Below, piece after piece: positions 47,340 through 53,038 of a stretch of 53,038 bases of DNA (the stretch's first letter is position 1; the number at the start of each line of letters is the position of its first letter). Position numbers and translations under genes: made by a program. The notes beneath the pieces are model-generated. The model worked only from the letters and a program-made list of their open reading frames with translations. It ran no database searches and was not told the origin of the DNA. The stretch is from contig WFQC01000037.1 in assembly GCA_015487235.1 (NCBI GenBank), positions 1 through 53,038 of the forward strand, given 5' to 3'. The stretch is from Alteromonadaceae bacterium. GTDB taxonomy: Bacteria > Pseudomonadota > Gammaproteobacteria > Enterobacterales > Alteromonadaceae.

Positions 47340-49907
47340 TTATATTCTACTTATTGCTGCAACTGCAACAGCGCTGTTATAAATAATTTGAGTGGCCGTT
47401 GACCAAAGCGTTAGGCTTTCCATATAGCCTGAGTCAAGCGGTACCACAATGGTATCACCGGGGTGAATTGGCTCTTTATTATTAGCAAACCAATTGCTCG
47501 CGGCAATCAAGCGAATACTGCCATTAGCCGAAATAATGTAAGCACGATCAATATCAGCACGTTTTTTTACACCGCCACTACGGGCAATATAATCTTCAGC
47601 AGTTAAATTAGCTTCATAAACATGTGAAGTGTTAACTTGTACTTGCCCTATAACATTAACAGAATTATTTTTACTAGGTACTGACAACACATCACCATCT
47701 TCTAACTGCACATCATAATTATTCGCTTGTAAGACTTTCTCCAACTCAATCACTAAACGCCCTACCGGTTTTACGCCAATTAAATCATCAAGTAGAGACT
47801 TTGCTTCGGCATAAGGTAGTGAATTTGATGAATTAGCAAGTGATTTTGATGCAATCTCTAAGCGTAAATCTTCTGCTAATTTCACAATATTTCTTTTTTC
47901 TATAGCTTTTAATTTTTGTCGTGTAAACACAGAGGCATTGACATCAGCATAATGGGTTAATCCACCTGCCTTAGCAATAATCTTTGATAAGGTATCACCA
48001 CGCTGAAAAGTGTATTTACCCGGAAACACAAATTCGCCTCTAAGCTCTATGGTAAAATTTTCACTCCAAGCAGGAATTTTATGAATATTTAAACGATCTT
48101 TGCTTTGCAATAACACATTATCTCGACTATTGCCTTGTAACGCACTCGCAACATTAATACTCAGCGATTTTTTGCTCACCCCTTCTGGTGTAACAACATT
48201 ACGCGTCATATCGGCTCGTGCTAAATAAGCTGATTCAGTAACGCCCCCTGCGGCAATAATCAAATCGCTAATGCGTGCATTTTTAGTTAATGGATAAATA
48301 CTAGGTGATTTAACCTGCCCGTCAACTTCAACTAATTGAATAGGTTGACCCGCAGCCCCCTGACGTTTCAACTGTTGAATAATCGGTGCTAATAAACGAC
48401 TACGAGAAAACTTATCTTCAATATTACTTGCGTGAGCAACTTCATCAATAACTTCCGTAATATCCTGATCTGTTGTACGAAGTTTATTTTCAATATGAGA
48501 AAAAACAATAATTTTATCATGAGGGTTTAAAACAAAATTATGCGAATTTTGTTGATCATCAATAATATCGGCTAACGAAAATTGATACACCTCAATATTT
48601 TTGGCTAGATCAACTTCTCTAACCAATAAACTATAGTGTAAGTCGGCATTGGCTAACAAATGACTATTCACACTTGGAAATAAATCGCTAATTCTTTGAC
48701 CTTCAAACCACTGATATTTACCCGGTCGAGCTACTGCCCCAATAACTTCAATAGCATCATCAAAAATAGTGGCCGTTTTATTAACAACAACAACATCCCC
48801 AGCCATAACTTTACTTTGCGCTTGCTGTTGATTAAGTATATTAATATTTAAAATAGTACGTAGTTTTTGCTTATTATAACGTTCTACTTTTATGGCTTCA
48901 GAGTAAGCCGATGGTAATAAGCCACCAGCCATATCAATCACATCAGTAAAGTTTTCATTTTTAGCTAACTCATAAATAGCAGGACGACGTACTTCGCCTT
49001 TTACAGTCACTTGTTCGCCAACTGGAGCAATAAAAACCACATCACCTGACTTTAATGATGTATCAGCTGAAGAATCTCCTTTAATCAATAAATCATAGAG
49101 ATCAAGCTTTTGAATCAGTTTACCTTGACGCTTGAGCTGAATATTACGTAATGAACCAATATCATTAATACCGCCTGCAGCGAACAAAGCATGAGTTATA
49201 GTTGACAAAGAGCTTAACGTATATGGCCCAGGTTTATAGGCTTCACCTAAAACAAAAACACGAATAGAACGCAATTTAGCTAAACTAATAACCGCATCAA
49301 CACCAATAATACTTTTAGTAATTTTATCTTTTAACAAACTTTTAAGTTCGCTAAATGCTAGACCGGCAACATTAAAAACACCCAAAGAAGGTATAATGAT
49401 TTTTCCTTCTCGATTTACCGGCAATTGATAATCATAATTTTCTTTACCAAATATCTGAATCGAAATCACATCACCTTTGCCAATAATATAACCTTCAGGT
49501 ATCGCAATATCCATGTCAGGTGTAAAGGTTGAAGGCGCATTAGCAAAAACATCATAACCAAAAGGTTTCACTGCTTTTGTTGCTAAATCTGATGATTTTT
49601 TATTCTCAAGCTCTTGTTTATCACTAACTGTAGGACGAGAATTTACAATAACAGGCTGCTCTATTGGTGCCGGCACACTTCCTGTTGTTTGTAATTGCTG
49701 CTTAATAGCATTTAAATCAACCCCCATAGTTTTAGCTAGCGCTTGTTGCTGACTAACAGGTAAACGCTTAAATTGCTCTATTTGCTGTGGGGTAATTTGT
49801 GCAGCATTAACATGAATGGAAATACTTACAAGAGAGAGAGAAAACATTAAACATAAGAAAACTCCACGTTTAATATTAGTTAGAATAGTTTTCATATTAC
49901 TTATCAT
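47340..49907 (-). CDS. polysaccharide export protein with several SLBB domains (Wza-like)
   Basis: 855-aa outer-membrane or periplasmic exporter subunit. Signal peptide ending near VNAAQ, no lipobox cysteine as in E. coli Wza; then a Poly_export domain (IGKGDVISIQIFGKENYDYQ) and a series of SLBB repeats (for example VFVLGEAYKPGPYTL, VTVKGEVRRPAIYEL, VEVDGQVKSPSIYPL, IELRGEFVFPGKYTF, VNVIGQVQVNTSHVY). It is much longer than Wza because of the extra repeats. The tail has a hydrophobic segment near the end. Starts are ambiguous between ATG 49907 (after AAAGGA) and ATG 49895. No Wzc-type kinase or glycosyltransferase is in the window. Confidence 0.9.
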   Translation of the reverse strand: MISNMKTILTNIKRGVFLCLMFSLSLVSISIHVNAAQITPQQIEQFKRLPVSQQQALAKTMGVDLNAIKQQLQTTGSVPAPIEQPVIVNSRPTVSDKQELENKKSSDLATKAVKPFGYDVFANAPSTFTPDMDIAIPEGYIIGKGDVISIQIFGKENYDYQLPVNREGKIIIPSLGVFNVAGLAFSELKSLLKDKITKSIIGVDAVISLAKLRSIRVFVLGEAYKPGPYTLSSLSTITHALFAAGGINDIGSLRNIQLKRQGKLIQKLDLYDLLIKGDSSADTSLKSGDVVFIAPVGEQVTVKGEVRRPAIYELAKNENFTDVIDMAGGLLPSAYSEAIKVERYNKQKLRTILNINILNQQQAQSKVMAGDVVVVNKTATIFDDAIEVIGAVARPGKYQWFEGQRISDLFPSVNSHLLANADLHYSLLVREVDLAKNIEVYQFSLADIIDDQQNSHNFVLNPHDKIIVFSHIENKLRTTDQDITEVIDEVAHASNIEDKFSRSRLLAPIIQQLKRQGAAGQPIQLVEVDGQVKSPSIYPLTKNARISDLIIAAGGVTESAYLARADMTRNVVTPEGVSKKSLSINVASALQGNSRDNVLLQSKDRLNIHKIPAWSENFTIELRGEFVFPGKYTFQRGDTLSKIIAKAGGLTHYADVNASVFTRQKLKAIEKRNIVKLAEDLRLEIASKSLANSSNSLPYAEAKSLLDDLIGVKPVGRLVIELEKVLQANNYDVQLEDGDVLSVPSKNNSVNVIGQVQVNTSHVYEANLTAEDYIARSGGVKKRADIDRAYIISANGSIRLIAASNWFANNKEPIHPGDTIVVPLDSGYMESLTLWSTATQIIYNSAVAVAAISRI

Positions 49908-49920
49908 TAATCCTTTGTTG

Positions 49921-49954
49921 CTTTCGTTGCTATTTAACTTTCGTTGCTATTTAA
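49921..49954. repeat. 17-bp perfect tandem duplication in the exporter leader
   Basis: CTTTCGTTGCTATTTAA occurs twice head to tail (49921-49937 and 49938-49954), just 14 bp upstream of the exporter start on the minus strand. A copy-number change would alter the spacing of the leader. Confidence 0.9.
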
Positions 49955-50098
49955 CACGGCCAAATCAGCGGTAAAGTCTACCAGTATAAGCACCGCCAAT
50001 AAAGAGGATTTTAAGTGCTTATTTACAATCAGTAACGGTTAATTTGATCCCTTTACTTGCGTTTACTAGCTGGCAAAGGTATAAAAGCGCCTAGAGCG

Positions 50099-50153
50099 AT
50101 ACCTAAATAACTAACTAATACAATTTTCGTAATAATTAAAATCACTTAGGTAT
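50099..50153. promoter_or_regulatory. inverted repeat upstream of the POT transporter
   Basis: ATACCTAA (50099-50106) and TTAGGTAT (50146-50153) form a perfect 8-bp inverted repeat 39 bp apart, 37 bp before the transporter start. It could be a two-site operator or the stem of a leader hairpin; no matching consensus is known to me. Confidence 0.4.
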
Positions 50154-50189
50154 ATCGGCTTTTTAATACTTTTTGGAAAGGAAAATAAT

Positions 50190-51638
50190 ATGAACAAACC
50201 TCATACGGGTGAATTTTTAGGTCATCCTAAAGGGCTCTTTCTCTTATTTGGTACAGAGATGTGGGAGCGCATGAGTTACTATGGTTTACGTGGTATTCTA
50301 GTTTTATATTTAACACATGCAACAACCGCAGGTGTTATGGGTTGGGATCATATGTCAACCCAAGAATTACAAGCAAACGCACTAAGCTATTTGGGACTTT
50401 ATGCCTTTTTAGTTTACGTTACCCCCGTACTAGGTGGTTGGTTAGCTGATAATATAATAGGGCAGCGTAAAGCTATTATTATTGGTGGTATCACCATGAT
50501 GTTAGGGCAATTTGCACTCGCAACACCCTATAGTTGGATCCCTGGGTTAGAAAAAGCTTTCTTGTTTTTAGGTTTGGGTTTGTTAATTATTGGTAATGGT
50601 TTCTTTAAACCCAATATTTCAACCATGGTAGGTGATTTATATGAAGAAGGTGATCACCGCCGAGACGGAGCCTTTACCATTTTCTACATGGGGATTAATT
50701 TAGGCTCAATCTTAGGTTACTTTATTGTTGGTACTATCGCTGAAAAAATAGATTATCAATATGGCTTTTTAGCCGCAGGTATCGGTATGCTATTAGGCGT
50801 TATCTTGCAACTGGTTTCATCACAAAAATACTTAGGCGACTTAGGTAGAGAACCCTCTGCAAAATTATCACAAAGTCAAACTCAAGGTGTAGTAGAACCA
50901 TTGACCAAAGAAGAACGAGATCGTATCAAAGTTATTCTTATTATGAGCTTTTTCACCATTGTATTTTGGATGGGCTTTGAACAAGCTGCCGGTTCAATGA
51001 ACTTGTTTGCTAAAAACCAAACTGATTTAGTATTCTTTGGCTGGGAAATGCCAGCAAGTTGGCTACAATCAGTAAACCCTCTATTTATCATAATATTAGC
51101 ACCATTTTTTGCTTCCTTATGGATAAAAATGGGAGAAAATGAACCTAACTCCACCGTTAAATTTAGTCTCGCCTTTTTCTTCCTTGGCTTAGGCTTTTTA
51201 TGTATGGTGGGTGCTGCCCTACAAATTGGCGATTCAGGTACAGTTAAAGCACATGTTATGTGGTTAGTAGGTGCATACTTATTTCATACTATTGGTGAGT
51301 TGTGCTTGTCTCCTATTGGCTTATCTATGGTAACTAAACTTGCGCCGATGCGTTATTTATCATTAATGATGGGAATGTGGTTCTTCTTCTCAGGTATTGG
51401 CAATTATGCTGCTGCTGAAGTGGGTAAATTAGTAGGTGAAACGGGGCCATTACAAGCCTTTGGTGGTGTTGTTATTGCTTCTTTTGTATCAGGTATTGTG
51501 CTTTTCTTAATTCGCGAAAAATTAGTTGATTGGATGCATGGTGCAGAAGATGGCCAAGTTCATACTGTAGAAGAAAAACTAGAAGAAGAATTATCGGTAA
51601 CAGCAACGCATGAAGGTGTTGCTGAAACACGTAACTAA
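50190..51638 (+). CDS. proton-dependent oligopeptide transporter (POT/PTR2 family)
   Basis: 482-aa major-facilitator-type symporter taking up di- or tripeptides with protons. The family signature EMWERMSYYG near residue 23 contains the E-x-x-E-R proton-coupling motif, with GGWLAD later and about 12-14 helices. GGAAAGG lies 8 bases before the ATG. It is divergent from the polysaccharide exporter and unrelated to it in function. Confidence 0.95.
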   Translation: MNKPHTGEFLGHPKGLFLLFGTEMWERMSYYGLRGILVLYLTHATTAGVMGWDHMSTQELQANALSYLGLYAFLVYVTPVLGGWLADNIIGQRKAIIIGGITMMLGQFALATPYSWIPGLEKAFLFLGLGLLIIGNGFFKPNISTMVGDLYEEGDHRRDGAFTIFYMGINLGSILGYFIVGTIAEKIDYQYGFLAAGIGMLLGVILQLVSSQKYLGDLGREPSAKLSQSQTQGVVEPLTKEERDRIKVILIMSFFTIVFWMGFEQAAGSMNLFAKNQTDLVFFGWEMPASWLQSVNPLFIIILAPFFASLWIKMGENEPNSTVKFSLAFFFLGLGFLCMVGAALQIGDSGTVKAHVMWLVGAYLFHTIGELCLSPIGLSMVTKLAPMRYLSLMMGMWFFFSGIGNYAAAEVGKLVGETGPLQAFGGVVIASFVSGIVLFLIREKLVDWMHGAEDGQVHTVEEKLEEELSVTATHEGVAETRN

Positions 51639-51659
51639 TTGCTAGTTTTATTAAACATC

Positions 51660-51695
51660 AAAGCGAGTAGTAATTATTTTCTACTCGCTTTTTTA
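51660..51695 (+). terminator. intrinsic terminator after the POT transporter
   Basis: Perfect 11-bp stem AAAGCGAGTAG/CTACTCGCTTT with a 10-nt AT-rich loop, followed by TTTT, 21 bp after the stop. Confidence 0.88.
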
Positions 51696-51731
51696 TATCT
51701 TATATCATGACAATAAGTAATAAGCATCACT

Positions 51732-52325
51732 ATGACTATTAATCGTGATTCAATTCGCCAACAAATACGCCAACAACGTAATAAGCTCACTAAACAAGAA
51801 CAGCAACAAGCTGCACAACAACTAGTACAACAGTTAGCTAAACTACCAGAAGTAATTCATGCGCAACATATTGCTATATACCTTAGTCATGATGGCGAGT
51901 TAGACACAACACTATTTATTCAATGGTGTTGGCAGCAAAATAAACACGTTTATTTGCCAGTACTACACCCCTTTACCAGAGGGCATCTACTGTTTTTTCA
52001 ATACACTCGAAAAACGCCAATGCAAAAAAATAAATTTGCTATACCCGAACCAAAGCTTAATAGTAAAACACTATGCCCACTGAGCAAGCTTGACTTATTA
52101 TTTATACCTTTAGTCGCTTTTGATAGCCAAGGCAACCGTTTAGGCATGGGGGGAGGCTTTTATGATCGCACTTTAGTTAATTATCAACAACACCTAAAAA
52201 AGCCACACCTCATTGGTCTTGCTCATAATTGTCAACAAGTTGATAAGGTTCCTGTAGATTACTGGGATGTTCCTTTACAAAAAATAGTCACACCTTGTAA
52301 AGTTATTCAGCCGATCAAAGCATAA
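51732..52325 (+). CDS. 5-formyltetrahydrofolate cyclo-ligase
   Basis: 197-aa enzyme converting 5-formyl-THF to 5,10-methenyl-THF with ATP. The C-terminal signature GNRLGMGGGFYDRTL is intact, and the N-terminus has the usual basic RQQRNKL. In E. coli the orthologue (fau, ygfA) follows the 6S RNA gene; here only a terminator separates it from the peptide transporter, so 6S RNA must be elsewhere. Confidence 0.94.
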   Translation: MTINRDSIRQQIRQQRNKLTKQEQQQAAQQLVQQLAKLPEVIHAQHIAIYLSHDGELDTTLFIQWCWQQNKHVYLPVLHPFTRGHLLFFQYTRKTPMQKNKFAIPEPKLNSKTLCPLSKLDLLFIPLVAFDSQGNRLGMGGGFYDRTLVNYQQHLKKPHLIGLAHNCQQVDKVPVDYWDVPLQKIVTPCKVIQPIKA

Positions 52326-52346
52326 AAACAAGATCCTGATCTAACC

Positions 52347-52389
52347 CCGTCGTGTTGAAAAAACCGTCGTGTTGAACTTGTTTCAGCAC
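52347..52389. repeat. REP-like element upstream of rpiA
   Basis: CCGTCGTGTTGAA is repeated directly (52347-52359 and 52364-52376). The second copy continues into a hairpin GTGTTGAA CTTGT TTCAGCAC (52369-52389) with 8 bp including one G-T pair. Its core, TGTTGAACTTGTTTCAGCA, resembles a palindromic repeat I recall from marine gammaproteobacteria. Probably a partial dispersed repeat. Confidence 0.55.
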
Positions 52390-52487
52390 CTAACATCCAC
52401 CATAACGTAAAAGTCATTTTATAGGTTACCCTATTACTGATATAATTTTAGGCATTAAACCCAATCTTTATATTCACAAGGATTACC

Positions 52488-53038
52488 ATGTCAGAACTTT
52501 CTCCTCAAGACACCATGAAAAAAGCAGCCGCTGAAAAAGCACTAACTTACATACAAGATGATACTATTGTTGGTGTTGGCACAGGCTCAACAGTTAACTT
52601 TTTTATTGATGCTCTTGCTACAATAAAAAATAAAATAAAAGGAGCAGTATCAAGTTCAGAGCAATCAACCGAAAAGTTAAAAAGCTATGGCATTGAAGTC
52701 TTCGATTTAAACAATGTTGATGATTTGGCTGTATATATTGACGGCGCTGATGAAATAACAGCCCATATGGCAATGATCAAAGGGGGTGGAGCAGCATTAA
52801 CTCGTGAAAAAATAGTTGCTGCGGTTGCGCAAAAATTTATTTGTATTGCTGATGAAACTAAACAGGTTGATGTGTTAGGGAGTTTTCCTTTACCCGTAGA
52901 AGTTATCCCTATGGCTCGCAGTTATGTTGCAAGAGAGTTAGTTAAACTAGGGGGTGATCCTGTTTATCGTCAAGGTGTTATTACAGATAATGGTAACGTT
53001 ATTTTAGATGTTTATAACCTTTCAATTCTAGATCCTAA
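52488..53038 (+). CDS. rpiA: ribose-5-phosphate isomerase A, 3' end cut by window edge
   Basis: Open from ATG at 52488 to the right edge (183 full codons, no stop). The protein interconverts ribose 5-phosphate and ribulose 5-phosphate. Visible motifs: [16 protein letters not shown] (phosphate loop), [20 protein letters not shown] with the catalytic aspartates, [11 protein letters not shown] with the catalytic glutamate and lysine. The visible end, NLSILDP, is near the last 40 residues of the family. AAGGATT lies upstream of the ATG. Confidence 0.94.
   Translation, partial: MSELSPQDTMKKAAAEKALTYIQDDTIVGVGTGSTVNFFIDALATIKNKIKGAVSSSEQSTEKLKSYGIEVFDLNNVDDLAVYIDGADEITAHMAMIKGGGAALTREKIVAAVAQKFICIADETKQVDVLGSFPLPVEVIPMARSYVARELVKLGGDPVYRQGVITDNGNVILDVYNLSILDP

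Noticed and set aside
49921-49954. CRISPR-like repeat
   Set aside because: Two 17-bp copies are directly adjacent without spacers and there are no cas genes in the window.
49957-50100. Possible RfaH ops/JUMPstart element before the polysaccharide exporter (GGCGGTGCTTAT on the minus strand)
   Set aside because: Only the first six bases match the ops consensus GGCGGTAGC and no full JUMPstart sequence is present.
51639-51731. 6S RNA gene expected upstream of the 5-formyl-THF cyclo-ligase
   Set aside because: The gap is only 93 bp and is filled by a terminator; a 6S RNA of about 180 nt cannot fit.

Overview
The window is AT-rich chromosomal DNA of a marine gammaproteobacterium. Protein wording and gene order point to Alteromonadales, most likely Colwelliaceae (Colwellia/Thalassotalea-like). 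Supporting signs are the gyrA-serC-aroA-cmk-rpsA-ihfB-lapA-lapB-pyrF block, gyrA next to ubiG-nrdA-nrdB-yfaE, a MoxR/DUF58/DUF4381/VWA/BatD operon followed by an ECF sigma factor with a DUF3379 partner, and TonB receptors of the Xanthomonas/Caulobacter type beside a flavin-dependent halogenase. The taxonomic call is inference; no rRNA or tRNA gene is visible. No CRISPR array, prophage or insertion sequence was seen.

Layout. (1) 1-7271, minus strand: TonB receptor - flavin-dependent halogenase - TonB receptor, with LacI-like palindromes upstream of both receptors. This is an accessory nutrient-uptake locus whose substrate cannot be read from the window. (2) 7736-16154, plus strand: a six-gene MoxR/Bat operon with overlapping genes, a strong terminator, then an ECF sigma factor and its DUF3379 partner. 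(3) 16264-28299, minus strand: comEA-like, pyrF, lapB, lapA, ihfB, rpsA, cmk, aroA, serC, gyrA and an OsmC-family gene. The aroA product carries all four sequence motifs of class II EPSP synthases, and the order resembles the Pseudomonas supraoperon with its pheA-hisC-tyrA segment missing. (4) 28512-33528, plus strand: ubiG, then nrdA-nrdB-ferredoxin behind candidate NrdR boxes. (5) 33619-36216: a SpoIIAA-like protein, a two-cysteine ArsR-family regulator divergent from a rhodanese, and an EAL-HDOD protein. (6) 36328-49907, minus strand: a polysaccharide exporter, UDP-glucose dehydrogenase, UDP-glucose pyrophosphorylase and phosphoglucose isomerase, then cysD-cysN-SLC13 carrier-cysC-DHH phosphoesterase and galE. 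This supplies UDP-sugars and PAPS side by side. (7) 50190-53038, plus strand: a POT peptide transporter, 5-formyl-THF cyclo-ligase and the start of rpiA, which runs off the right edge.

Most of the window is conserved housekeeping DNA. The parts that deserve attention are the halogenase/TonB locus with its palindromic operators, the class II aroA, the DHH protein translationally coupled to cysC, the putative persulfide switch beside the rhodanese, and several unexplained palindromic or tandem elements between genes (mutually exclusive hairpins upstream of gyrA, related hairpins on both sides of pyrF, a 17-bp tandem duplication before the exporter, and a REP-like element before rpiA). Several gene starts were revised from ribosome-binding sites or family alignment (orf at 9689, lapA, ihfB-proximal genes, nrdA, yfaE-like, cysC, DHH, cysD).
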